Under the pieces are notes generated by a model. The model was not told where the DNA came from. It worked only from the letters and a program-made list of their open reading frames with translations, and did no database searches. Source: Dehalococcoidia bacterium (GTDB lineage: Bacteria; Chloroflexota; Dehalococcoidia; Bin125). Taken from it: a stretch of DNA of 64,000 nt. Every line of letters begins with the position of its first letter. The first letter of the stretch is position 1. Positions 30,901 to 38,352 of the stretch are shown here, piece after piece. The DNA lies in NCBI GenBank assembly GCA_022825265.1, contig JAJDXE010000010.1, positions 496,001-560,000 of the forward strand, read 5' to 3'. Made by a program: the position numbers and the translations under genes.

Positions 30901-31356
30901 TGCGGCGAGAGGATTGCGACCGATGACCTCGCGCCCAGGGTCTGGTTCGGCAACCACGCCGCGCGCGTCGTCGTCTGGTCCGACGAGTGCGTGACGGTGA
31001 CCACTCCGTCCGCCACCGCCGGCCCGACGGATGTCGCTTTGCTCCTGCGCGGTTCACGACCGGTAGTCGCAACCGATGCATTCGAGTACAGCACAGTGCG
31101 GCTGGTCCGATTGCAACAGGGCTGGAACTTCGTCGTCTGGACAGGCGCCGATACGCGAGTGACCAATGCGTTCTCCTCGTTGGCCGGCGCATCGTTCCGT
31201 GCCTACGGCTGGGACTCGGAGCAACAGGATTGGGAACTGTTCTCGACCGACCTACCGCCGCGCCTGAACACCCTGCGCACGATCAAACACGATCAACCGC
31301 TCTGGATTCTGCTGGAGTCACCAGACATTGATTGGCAGCAGCCCGCGCCCGACTAG
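27964..31356 (+). CDS. secreted S8 (subtilase)-like protein with beta-helix, TIG and GWxxVxWTG domains
   Basis: 1130 residues with a signal peptide (about 1-28). The S8 fold spans about 120-530: VAVISDG gives Asp131, TAAGN gives the oxyanion Asn246, and FSGSSAAAPHVAG gives Ser461. The usual His region reads QEGTVMIEIVHDIAPGA, with Glu164 where His is expected; His173 is the only nearby histidine. A PA-like insert lies at about 250-400. From about 540 to 700 there are right-handed beta-helix repeats (GVELWGLTVTGASEAGIVV, CHLTQVTAIGNRIGIQI). A TIG/IPT domain follows at about 960-1040 (ITSISPDRGYIEGGETVQICG), then one GWxxVxWTG module (1045-1130). It is probably a surface protease or adhesin. 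Confidence 0.75.
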   Translation: MRNGLLLLSVTLILAAIVAADSSAVHAADDQVHLDVRLDPAHPDAEQLLTKAGFEIELAVPELGRWQGWIAADRVDALRAVEGVTAIESPKYGSFAAGDALTEGDEALNAGAARARFDVDGSGIRVAVISDGIVGLKQAQHAGEAPKLAEAEAFGAGNLNRGQEGTVMIEIVHDIAPGASISFAAVATDLDHIAAVIYYAQRVDIIVDDVSYAFPADQRSDVSVNTTRALRHPSWPLRLYVTAAGNWAESHWAGEWRIGPDGSQLGLPTPGAVQQFNGGAGPKMLFGAGNGFAIEPGDLIRLALFWDDPWGRSNNDYNLYLMSKPGTILASSETTQGIGIDNHYPREHLEYVHEGDATELFVVIQNYNNDAEPVAFDLFAFQTSGTQLRLYHRTPAGSILAQSDAEGALTVGAVNVGRETVASYSSRGPTANGAAKPELSAVDRVTVSDKTHFGPRFSGSSAAAPHVAGVAALMLDVQPALLAADGGNPLLERRLIRDILIDTAQDIPPAGPDPASGAGLVDAVAALEMANNEIAVIDSTADSGPRTLRDALGSGASIILLRSMSEDRTIVLQSPLPMVGSQMIIDGTDWTLDASGVDIGIPLGDGVELWGLTVTGASEAGIVVSGDDCHLTQVTAIGNRIGIQIEGDHILIQGATVERGQSHGIEILNGASASISASTFESNRGAGVMIHPAAGDVTVGPSMEPPELISASEALIPIGARSSPPVLAREGLSHSIQGTVSIDGLPAPAGTKVDLYLDRRLAASVSVDDIAGFSATAAGPGTELRFAVDGVPLDRRIRFEAGAHTSVTLRAVSARTLVPSDRFSELLTGTNLFINNLTGIEIMPVNLRRGGERYVWGNRMQRNRLNVDSSLPTPAIEVVSWAASGLTLQGTAPGSAVAHLYAGSAANRRFVASVPVNDGRFSFRHIDVDDTATDFTIIAHTTERRATPESEVHREPLSGSITSISPDRGYIEGGETVQICGERIATDDLAPRVWFGNHAARVVVWSDECVTVTTPSATAGPTDVALLLRGSRPVVATDAFEYSTVRLVRLQQGWNFVVWTGADTRVTNAFSSLAGASFRAYGWDSEQQDWELFSTDLPPRLNTLRTIKHDQPLWILLESPDIDWQQPAPD

Positions 31357-31428
31357 GCAGGGGGCAGGTGATCGTTATCATCGATTCGATCTTCAACAAC
31401 GAAAAACTCGACCGGAAAGGAAGTCCAC

Positions 31429-32265
31429 ATGGCCATCACCAAGTACGACGAACCGCAAGCTGGGGTGGACCTTGGTAACGCGACCGTCGTAATCGACGAC
31501 ACCGCGCTGAGCGACTACTTCGAGGGACTGGAACTCGATCAGCCGGCTGAACTGGCCACAGCGCCCTCGATGGTCGCAGCCAACGCCGACCTCTCCACTC
31601 GGATGCACTACGCGAACGACTTCGGCAACCTCTGGCTGCGCCAGGAATGGGAATTCCGCCAGCCGCTCAAGCCTGGCGCCTCATACGAGGCCTCGGCCCG
31701 GTCAGTCGACATCTACGAGCGCCGCGACCGCAGCGTCATCCTGACCGAAACAGTGCTCAAGGACGAGGCCGGCGACATCGCCGTGGCGATGCGCCACCAC
31801 CAGTCGTTCGTGCTCTACCAGAGCGAGGGCCACGTCACGCTGCGCGACCCGTCGAAGAAGGAGGGCGCAAAGACCTACGCCTTGCCCGAGGGCGAGGCAT
31901 TCGGCCCGCTGGTGCGCACGATCTCGCTGGAGATGTGCGGCTCGTTCTTCCACGGCGATCGCAACTACCACACCGACAAGCAAGCCTCAGAGGAACTCGG
32001 CTTCACCGATGTCGTGGTCGGCGGCAAGATGACGATGTCGCTGATCGGCGAACTCCTCGATCAGCGCTTCGGCGACGCCTGGAAGTCATCGGGCAAGCTG
32101 CTCGTCAAGTTCGCCAACATTGTCTGGCCGAACGAAACAGTCTCTATCAAGGGCGTGCTGCAAGGCGCAAACGAGGACGATCCCGAACGCCGCAACATCT
32201 CCTGCTGGGTCGAGAAGGACAACGGTGTAATCGCCGTCGTCGCCGAGGGCAGCCTCAAGCTCTAG
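31429..32265 (+). CDS. MaoC-like double-hotdog protein
   Basis: 278 residues from ATG 31429, with AAGGAAG upstream. The sequence reads as two hotdog domains. The first (about 35-140) has MHYANDFGNLWLRQEWEFRQPLKPGASYEASA. The second (about 150-278) has HTDKQASEELGFTDVVVGGKMTMSLIGELL and KFANIVWPNETVSIKGVL, which match the central helix and the strand after it in MaoC dehydratases. Family members hydrate enoyl-CoA or related thioesters, but the D-x4-H catalytic pair is not clear here, so a binding or thioesterase role is possible. The MoaD/ThiS-like gene follows 23 nt downstream. Confidence 0.65.
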   Translation: MAITKYDEPQAGVDLGNATVVIDDTALSDYFEGLELDQPAELATAPSMVAANADLSTRMHYANDFGNLWLRQEWEFRQPLKPGASYEASARSVDIYERRDRSVILTETVLKDEAGDIAVAMRHHQSFVLYQSEGHVTLRDPSKKEGAKTYALPEGEAFGPLVRTISLEMCGSFFHGDRNYHTDKQASEELGFTDVVVGGKMTMSLIGELLDQRFGDAWKSSGKLLVKFANIVWPNETVSIKGVLQGANEDDPERRNISCWVEKDNGVIAVVAEGSLKL

Positions 32266-32288
32266 GCTCCGATCGGCAGCGAAGCGCC

Positions 32289-32561
32289 ATGTCTGCCGAC
32301 GTCACCGTTTTCGTCCCAATCGGCATGAGGCCGCTCACAGGCGGAGCCAGAATCGTGTCCGCCAGCGGTCGCACGGTCGCCGAGGTCATCGCCGACCTGG
32401 AAGCGAACTTCCCCGGCTTTCACGAGTCGCTGGTAGAAAACGGCCGTCTGAGGCGAGGTCTGACAATCGCCGTCAACAGCGTCGAACAACCACTCGGTCT
32501 ACTGGCCAAAGTCCCCGAGCACGCGGAAGTGCACATTCTCCCCGCAATGGCCGGGGGCTAA
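32289..32561 (+). CDS. ThiS/MoaD-like sulfur-carrier protein
   Basis: 90 residues ending in Gly-Gly (HILPAMAGG), the C-terminus that is adenylated and thiocarboxylated in MoaD, ThiS and CysO. The beta-grasp pattern is visible: VTVFVPIGMRPLTGG, VAEVIADLEANFPGFHESLV and LTIAVNSVEQPL, followed by VHILPAMAGG. A MoaD role would fit the molybdoenzyme encoded 0.5 kb downstream, but no MoaE or activating enzyme is adjacent. It may equally donate sulfur to another pathway. Its stop codon overlaps the convergent coiled-coil gene by 4 nt. Confidence 0.8.
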   Translation: MSADVTVFVPIGMRPLTGGARIVSASGRTVAEVIADLEANFPGFHESLVENGRLRRGLTIAVNSVEQPLGLLAKVPEHAEVHILPAMAGG

Positions 32562-32911
32562 AGCACCACGATGAGAATCGCGATCACGCCGACGGCGACC
32601 GCTAACGCTCCGATGAAAATGGCAGTGTGTCGGTTGGCCCGTCGCTCGGCTTCCGCCTCGGCTTGTGCGAATCTCGCCTCGAACCTGGCGTCTTGTTCTC
32701 GAAATCTGGCGTCTATTCGATCGAATCTGGCGTCGACTCGCTCAAACCTGGCGTCAATTCGTTCCTCAAGTGTTTCGAGCCGTTCCGTCGTGACCACATT
32801 CTCGCTCAGTGCCTCATCGAGATCGGCGGCCAGTTCGAGGCCCTTGGCTTCATCGGTCACCTCCGCCTTGACAAAGGCGTCTCGCACTCGCCGCACGCTG
32901 ATGATCGCCAT
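32558..32911 (-). CDS. tail-anchored coiled-coil protein
   Basis: 117 residues from ATG 32911, with GAGGAG upstream. Residues about 45-85 are a run of RFERVDARFDRIDARF-type heptads, giving an obvious DNA-level repeat at 32690-32760. The last 20 residues (AIFIGALAVAVGVIAILIVVL) form one membrane helix with no residues after it, so the protein should be tail-anchored with a cytoplasmic coiled coil. Similar designs occur at 36905 and 56792. This resembles DUF1640-like proteins; the function is unknown. Confidence 0.65.
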   Translation of the reverse strand: MAIISVRRVRDAFVKAEVTDEAKGLELAADLDEALSENVVTTERLETLEERIDARFERVDARFDRIDARFREQDARFEARFAQAEAEAERRANRHTAIFIGALAVAVGVIAILIVVL

Positions 32912-33034
32912 GTCATCTCCTCTCAGCCATTCTAGGCCAGCGATGGGCGCGTTCACCTGCTCGAACGCACCTTGGGATCGCAGCGAATATCCTGTCTGTG
33001 AGTAACAGCCAGCCAGAGTGACGAGGAGCAGCCG

Positions 33035-35335
33035 ATGACTACCGAAACCAAGCCCGCCACCGAGAACGGCTACCGGGTCGTCGGGACTCGACCGATTCGA
33101 CCAGACGGCGTCGACAAGGTCACCGGTCGCGCTCGCTACGGGGCCGACATCAATCTCCCCGACATGCTCTACGGCCGCCTGCTGCGCTCCCCACACGCAC
33201 ATGCCCGAATCGTGAGCATCGACACCTCGCGCGCCGAGGCGCTGGACGGCGTCAAGTGCGTGATCACCCACGACAACCTGCCCGGCGCGACCGATGAAAT
33301 CGTCGACCTGGGCGAGAGTGTGTCGCCCTACAAGTGGGTCCTGCAAAACGTGCTGGCCTCTGACAAGGCGCTCTACCAGGGCCACGCCGTGGCCGGGGTC
33401 TGCGCCACCGATCCCCATATCGCGGAGGACGCGCTGGACCTGATCGAAGTCGAGTACGAGGTATTGCCACCGGTGCTCACGGTCCACGATGCGATGGCCG
33501 AGGGCGCGCCGATTCTGCACGAGGGCATGAAGACGGTCGAGATGGTCGCGCGGTTCGTGCCCGGAGAGGGTCGCGGAGAGCGCGAAACCAACATCGCCTC
33601 GCAGCTCGAGTTTGAGAAAGGCGAACCGGCCAGGGGCTTCGAAGACGCGGACATCATCCTCGATGGCGAGTTCGAGACCGCAGCCGCTCACCAGGGCTAC
33701 ATCGAGCCGCAGAACGGCACCGCGCACTGGAACTCCGACGGCACGCTGACCGTCTGGGTCTCGACCCAGGGGCCGTTCGCCGTCCGCGCCACCGTCAGCA
33801 AGATGCTCGACATTCCCCTGGCCAACGTGAAGGTGATCCCAATGGAGATCGGCGGCGGATTCGGCGGCAAGTTGCCCGCCTACATGGAACCGACCGCTGC
33901 GGTGATGTCGAAGATGACCGGCCGGCCGGTCAAGATGTACATGAATCGCGAAGAGGTGCTGATCGGCACCGGCCCGACCTCCGCGACCTACGTGCGCTGC
34001 AAGATCGGCGCCAGGAACGACGGCACGATCGTCGCCGCCGAGGCCACGTTGGCCTACGAGGCCGGCGCGTTCCCGGGCTCGCCCGTTGGAGCCGGCGCGA
34101 CCTGCATGTTCGCCTCCTACGACATCGAGAACATCTACGTCAACGCGCTCGATGTCGTCACGAACAAGCCCAAGTGCCAGGCCTACCGAGCGCCGGGCTC
34201 ACCGCAAGGGACGTTCGCGGTTGAGTCGCTAATCGACCAGTTGGCCGAGCGGCTCGAACGCGATCCGATGGAACTGCGCGCCCAGAACACAGCGCGCGAA
34301 GGCACGCGCCGCGCCGACGGCGTGGTCATGCCGAAGATCGGCGCAGAAGAGACCATGCAGGCGGCGATGGACTCGCCGCATTATCGCTCGGAAATCGGTG
34401 TGGACGAGGACGGTCGATTGCTCGGCCGCGGCGTCGCGATGGGCTTCTGGACCAACGCCGGCATGGAGTCCGCCGCCTACGCCTCCGTCAATCAGGACGG
34501 CACGGTCAACCTCTCAGTCGGCTCGGTCGACATCGGCGGACAGCGAGCCGGTCTCGCAATGCAGTTCGCCGAGACGCTGGGCATCGACTACGACCTCGTC
34601 CGACCGCAGGTCGTCGACACCGATTCGATCGGCTTCACTCACGTCACCGGCGGCTCGCGAGTCTCGTACGCGACCGGCATCGCCGTCCACGAAGCGGCGA
34701 TGGATGTGCGCCAGCAAATGGAAGCGCGCGCCGCCATGATCTGGGACGTCGACGCCGACTCGGTGTCCTACGAGGACGGTGCGCTCACCGGGCCGGACGG
34801 CAAGCAGTTCACCTTCGCAGAGCTCTGCGGCCAGATGCCGACCACCGGTGGTCAAATCCAGGGCCAGGCCGACGTGCTTCCGACCAACCCCGGTCCGGCC
34901 TACGGTTGCCACATCGTCGATGTCGCCGTCGACCAGGACACAGGCAAGGTCGATGTCCTCCGCTACTCGGCAGTCCAGGACGTCGGCACAGCCATTCACC
35001 CCGCCTACGTCGAAGGCCAGGTCCAGGGCGGCGTCGCCCAGGGCGCAGGTATGGCGCTGACCGAGGAGTACGTCTACTCCGACGCTGGGCGAATGACCAA
35101 CGCCAGCCTGCTCGACTACCGAATGCCAACCGCGCTTGACCTCCCCGAGATCGAGACAATCCTGGTCGAGGTCCCCAACCCGAGCCATCCCTACGGCGTC
35201 AGGGGCGTCGGTGAGGTGCCAATCGTGCCACCGCTGGCCGCCATCGCAAACGCAATCTACGACGCCACCGGCCTGAGAATGAACTCACTCCCGGCCAGCC
35301 CAACCAAGCTCCTCGATCGCCTCCTGGACGAGTAG
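33035..35335 (+). CDS. xanthine dehydrogenase/CO dehydrogenase-family molybdopterin-binding large subunit
   Basis: 766 residues, normal for CoxL/XdhB-type catalytic subunits. VDKVTGRARYGADINLPDMLYGRLLRSPHAHARI is the diagnostic N-terminal a/b hammerhead domain. MEIGGGFGGKLPAY is the first molybdopterin loop, CQAYRAPGSPQGTFAVE the second, and VRGVGEVPIVPPLAAIANAI holds the active-site glutamate in GVGE. The family hydroxylates aldehydes, purines and N-heterocycles, or oxidises CO. The CO-specific Cys-Ser-Phe-Arg loop is absent, so CO oxidation is unlikely. Neither the FAD nor the 2Fe-2S subunit lies next to it. GAGGAG precedes the ATG. Confidence 0.88.
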   Translation: MTTETKPATENGYRVVGTRPIRPDGVDKVTGRARYGADINLPDMLYGRLLRSPHAHARIVSIDTSRAEALDGVKCVITHDNLPGATDEIVDLGESVSPYKWVLQNVLASDKALYQGHAVAGVCATDPHIAEDALDLIEVEYEVLPPVLTVHDAMAEGAPILHEGMKTVEMVARFVPGEGRGERETNIASQLEFEKGEPARGFEDADIILDGEFETAAAHQGYIEPQNGTAHWNSDGTLTVWVSTQGPFAVRATVSKMLDIPLANVKVIPMEIGGGFGGKLPAYMEPTAAVMSKMTGRPVKMYMNREEVLIGTGPTSATYVRCKIGARNDGTIVAAEATLAYEAGAFPGSPVGAGATCMFASYDIENIYVNALDVVTNKPKCQAYRAPGSPQGTFAVESLIDQLAERLERDPMELRAQNTAREGTRRADGVVMPKIGAEETMQAAMDSPHYRSEIGVDEDGRLLGRGVAMGFWTNAGMESAAYASVNQDGTVNLSVGSVDIGGQRAGLAMQFAETLGIDYDLVRPQVVDTDSIGFTHVTGGSRVSYATGIAVHEAAMDVRQQMEARAAMIWDVDADSVSYEDGALTGPDGKQFTFAELCGQMPTTGGQIQGQADVLPTNPGPAYGCHIVDVAVDQDTGKVDVLRYSAVQDVGTAIHPAYVEGQVQGGVAQGAGMALTEEYVYSDAGRMTNASLLDYRMPTALDLPEIETILVEVPNPSHPYGVRGVGEVPIVPPLAAIANAIYDATGLRMNSLPASPTKLLDRLLDE

Positions 35336-35409
35336 CCGCGAATCGGCTGAGGCCATCCACGGTTCCTGTCGAGGCGGCCCCTTGCGGGCGCCCAGCTCTT
35401 GCGACGCCC

Positions 35410-36138
35410 CTACGCCCCGTACTCCCGAGCCAGGCCGTCCAGCAAATCAACCATCAGGTGTGGAGCCGAGAAGAACGGCGAATGGTCCGTAGCCCACTCG
35501 GCAACCCGATCAGCCCGCCGCGCAAGGGTCCGCTGTCCCTCAGCCAGAAGCGCCTGATCCTCCGTGCAAACGACGTAGGTCGTCGTGATCTTGCTCCACG
35601 CAGTGTCGCGAGGAGCATCGCCAAGCGGAATCGCGGCCTCGTCGCGGACCAACTCACTCATGGCTCGTTCGAAATCCTCGTCCGAGCACTGGCCATAGAA
35701 GATTTGCCGGATCAGATCTTCCTGGACCGTCGTTGAGCCGTCCTCTCCCGCCTGGATCGCTCCGACCAACACTGGGTTGGCAAAGTTGTCCGGCATCGAC
35801 CCGTCGATATCAGGCATGATCGCAGTCAGGTAGACTAGGTGCTTGACGTTGTCATTGCCGAGTGGCGCAGTCGTCAGCGACACGCCCCCGAATGAGTGAC
35901 CAAGCGCAACGATCGGTCCTTCAACCTGATCCAACGCGGCCCGCACAATCGCTTCGTTCTCATCGGAATCGGTGACGCCTCGCAGCGTGCCACTGGCTTC
36001 GTGCATCCGGCGTCGCTCGACCGCGACCACAGGCACGCCGCGAGCTTCGAGCCCCTCGACCACCTTGTCAAAGCACCAGGGCCCATGCCAGGCGCCATGG
36101 ATCAGTACGACGGTCGCGGGTGTGGTTGAGGTCGTCAT
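35410..36138 (-). CDS. alpha/beta hydrolase, EstC/salicylate-esterase-like
   Basis: 242 residues from ATG 36138, with GGAG 9 nt before it. VVLIHGAWHGPWCFDKVVEGLEARG is the oxyanion-hole HG motif of small esterases of this group, and IVALGHSFGG is the nucleophile elbow with the catalytic serine. ATDHSPFFSAPHLMVDLL near the end supplies the catalytic histidine. Plant and bacterial members hydrolyse methyl esters or hydroxynitriles, and the substrate here is open. The cap is short. It is followed (upstream in transcription) by an AhpD-like gene on the same strand, separated by 20 nt. Confidence 0.8.
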   Translation of the reverse strand: MTTSTTPATVVLIHGAWHGPWCFDKVVEGLEARGVPVVAVERRRMHEASGTLRGVTDSDENEAIVRAALDQVEGPIVALGHSFGGVSLTTAPLGNDNVKHLVYLTAIMPDIDGSMPDNFANPVLVGAIQAGEDGSTTVQEDLIRQIFYGQCSDEDFERAMSELVRDEAAIPLGDAPRDTAWSKITTTYVVCTEDQALLAEGQRTLARRADRVAEWATDHSPFFSAPHLMVDLLDGLAREYGA

Positions 36139-36158
36139 GATTGTACTCCTGTCGAAAG

Positions 36159-36710
36159 TTAAGCCGGGAATCGATCGGTTGTCGTCGGTTCAAACTGTAC
36201 GCCGAACGAGTTCAGCGCCATCGAAACAATGTGATACTGACCGACGGCAAAGACGACATCCATCAGTTGTTTCGTCGTATAGCGTTCAGTCAGCGCGCTC
36301 CACGTCTCATCGGTAATGAACGCATCAGTGTGCAACTCGTCAGCGGCACGGATCAGCGTTGCATCGAAGTCGTCCCAACCTTCGGCATCGGCCCCCAGCG
36401 TCACGTGCCGAATCTCCTCGTCGGTCAGACCGACGCCTCGACCAAATCGACTGTGTTGCCCAAACTCGTACTCAGACTGGCAGTTCCAACCAGTCCGCAG
36501 GATCAGAATCTCCCGCTCCCGAGCCGGCAGCGAGGTCTCGCGCATGACATGGTTGGAGAAGGCCTGGCGCGCCTGCGCGAGCTCCGGATACTGAGCGATC
36601 GTGCGTTGCACGTTGAGTGGCGACCGTCCCGAGGCAGCGAGAATCTCGCGCTGCTCGTCAGTCGCATCTTCGTCCGAAACGGGGTCGATTCGAGGTTCAG
36701 AGAGCCGCAT
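36159..36710 (-). CDS. carboxymuconolactone decarboxylase/AhpD-like family protein
   Basis: 183 residues. The core is ILILRTGWNCQSEYEFGQHSRFGRGVGLTDEEIRHVT, the usual CMD helix-turn with E-x-x-x-x-x-H, followed by LIRAADELHTDAFITDETW and KQLMDVVFAVGQYHIVSMALN. The AhpD C-x-x-C pair is absent; only one cysteine is present in NCQSEYEF. Thus a peroxidase partner role is unlikely and a decarboxylase or unknown role is more probable. It is transcribed in the direction of the tRNA-Pro gene upstream and runs into the alpha/beta hydrolase gene. Confidence 0.82.
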   Translation of the reverse strand: MRLSEPRIDPVSDEDATDEQREILAASGRSPLNVQRTIAQYPELAQARQAFSNHVMRETSLPAREREILILRTGWNCQSEYEFGQHSRFGRGVGLTDEEIRHVTLGADAEGWDDFDATLIRAADELHTDAFITDETWSALTERYTTKQLMDVVFAVGQYHIVSMALNSFGVQFEPTTTDRFPA

Positions 36711-36769
36711 CAGTCACCTGCCCGAGGCAACGGTGCATCACGCACCACCGCGCGCAGGGTAGTGCATGG

Positions 36770-36843
<74 letters not shown>

Positions 36844-36892
36844 ACGAGGGTCAGCCTATCATCGCCAGTCAGTCAACAAGCCGCAGTTGGGA

Positions 36893-36898
36893 TAGGAT
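36893..36898 (+). promoter_or_regulatory. -10 box of a probable leaderless promoter
   Basis: TAGGAT ends 6 nt before ATG 36905, with no ribosome-binding site. Confidence 0.5.
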
Positions 36899-36904
36899 TG
36901 GGAC

Positions 36905-37168
36905 ATGGCACTCAACAAGCTCGCTTTTCACAATGTCTTGGTCCAGGAAATGGACGCGCCCTCGTCGTCCGCCGAGAAACTCGCTGACTTGGTTGATGAG
37001 TCCACCGACGATCTTGTTACGAAGCATGACCTGGCGCTCGCTCAAGCCGAGATACTGACTTCGTTTCACGAAGAGATGAACCGAATGCTCAAGTGGATGG
37101 TCGGACTGGGGTTGATCGTGGGCGGCGGGCTGATTGGCCTCCTCGCCGCTCTGGTCGCCAAGCTCTGA
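36905..37168 (+). CDS. small tail-anchored coiled-coil protein
   Basis: 87 residues. A helical, charged region (about 20-60, LADLVDESTDDLVTKHDLALAQAEILTSFHEEMNRML) is followed by one C-terminal membrane helix (MVGLGLIVGGGLIGLLAALV). The KHDLALAQAE segment is typical of CCDC90/DUF1640-like coiled coils. The protein ends directly after the helix, so it should be tail-anchored. It has the same plan as the proteins at 32558 and 56792. Its stop is one base from the stop of the convergent MaoC gene. Confidence 0.6.
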   Translation: MALNKLAFHNVLVQEMDAPSSSAEKLADLVDESTDDLVTKHDLALAQAEILTSFHEEMNRMLKWMVGLGLIVGGGLIGLLAALVAKL

Positions 37169-37627
37169 TCACTCGTCAGCCGGTCGCTTCAACATCATCC
37201 CCGTCCGCCGACACTTCACGACTAACTCTCCCCGCTGATTGATCCCGCGATGCTCGAACATCACGACCCCCCGGTCGGGCCGACTCCGTGATTCCCGTCG
37301 TTCGATCACTTCGGTTTCGCAAGTGATCGTGTCGCCGATGAACACCGGGTTGGGAAAGGTGGTCTCGTCGAAGCCGAGGTTGCCGAGGGTCGTGCCCAGC
37401 GTCGTGTCGGCGACGCTCAGCCCAACCGCCAGACCAAGCGTGAAGATGCTGTTCACGATCCGTTGACCGAACTGCGTCCCGCCGGCGAACTCGGCATCGA
37501 GATGCAGCGGCTGCGAATTGTGCGTCAGCGCCGTGAACAGCAGGTTGTCCGCCTCGGTCACGGTGCGTGACGGCTGATGCTGGATCACCAGCCCCGGCTC
37601 CAACTCCTCGAACCACAAGCCTGGCAC
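37169..37627 (-). CDS. MaoC-family dehydratase
   Basis: 152 residues from GTG 37627, with GGAG upstream. A single hotdog domain. [27 protein letters not shown] contains the acidic residue and histidine of the (R)-hydratase catalytic motif, and [37 protein letters not shown] and [10 protein letters not shown] complete the fold. It resembles mesaconyl-CoA or enoyl-CoA hydratases. It is the last gene of a three-gene run (cation exchanger, DUF169, MaoC), 14 nt after the DUF169 stop. Confidence 0.85.
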   Translation of the reverse strand: MPGLWFEELEPGLVIQHQPSRTVTEADNLLFTALTHNSQPLHLDAEFAGGTQFGQRIVNSIFTLGLAVGLSVADTTLGTTLGNLGFDETTFPNPVFIGDTITCETEVIERRESRSRPDRGVVMFEHRGINQRGELVVKCRRTGMMLKRPADE

Positions 37628-37641
37628 CTGGATACTCCGAA

Positions 37642-38352
37642 CTAGGCGAAGCGAGCCATATCGTCGGCCGCGTACTGCGCCACGGCGTGGTCGGCGGCCG
37701 CGGTCTCACCGAGTCGCTCTAGCAGACCCTCAAGCTGCCCCGCAGGGATGGCGCAGGTCATCTCGGCGTTTGGCATCTGCGTACGCACCCGAGACAACTG
37801 ACAGCCAACCGAGGCCGCCATCTCGCCGGCCTTGGCAATCGCGATGATGTGGCACTGTGGCTTGCCTTCGATCCGCAGCGCGGGGAACGCGTCGTGCAGC
37901 ACCATCAGTTGTCGTCCCGTGATCCGCAGCAGGACGACATCCGGATCGGTCGGCGAATCGCCCAACGGACCGTACACGACCTCTTCCGGCGTCTCTTCGA
38001 CGACGGGAATCCCCATCGCAGCCTCAGGAGTGACCCAGCCAGACTCCAGCAGCGCGCCGACATCGCCGCTCTCAAGCACGTCGCCCAGCCCCAGGAATCC
38101 ATGCGTCACCGAGCCAACCGAGCAGTTGCGATGGTCGGCAGCAACGGTCGAGAACGTGCGATCCGTTGCGTGCATCCAGAAGACGCAGCCAGCCGGAACG
38201 CGCCCCGTTCGGCCGTCCTCGGTCGGCGCGGGCATCGGATTGTCGAATCCGGCGACCCCCGACGCAGAGTCGTGGAAGCTGATCGCGAGCGGCGCGTTGG
38301 CGAGTCCAAGCGCGCCTTTGAGTTGCTCGGAGAGGTCGGCCCAATTCGTCAT
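37642..38352 (-). CDS. DUF169 family protein
   Basis: 236 residues from ATG 38352, with AAGGAAGGA before it. The start overlaps the stop of the exchanger gene (ATGA), showing translational coupling. APLAISFHD opens the domain, [35 protein letters not shown] holds two conserved cysteines, and [41 protein letters not shown] adds more. The paired Cys, Met and His residues suggest metal or cofactor binding. No biochemical function is established for the family. Confidence 0.8.
   Translation of the reverse strand: MTNWADLSEQLKGALGLANAPLAISFHDSASGVAGFDNPMPAPTEDGRTGRVPAGCVFWMHATDRTFSTVAADHRNCSVGSVTHGFLGLGDVLESGDVGALLESGWVTPEAAMGIPVVEETPEEVVYGPLGDSPTDPDVVLLRITGRQLMVLHDAFPALRIEGKPQCHIIAIAKAGEMAASVGCQLSRVRTQMPNAEMTCAIPAGQLEGLLERLGETAAADHAVAQYAADDMARFA

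Noticed and set aside
32690..32765. Repeated 'aatctggcgtc' units resembling the decamer array
   Set aside because: The period is 15-21 nt and lies inside a coding region that encodes coiled-coil heptads (RFDRIDAR). It is a protein repeat, not the array.
33372..33727. Long minus-strand extension of the coiled-coil gene into the CoxL-like gene
   Set aside because: The extended frame is antisense to a conserved enzyme. ATG 32911 has GAGGAG and gives a compact protein.
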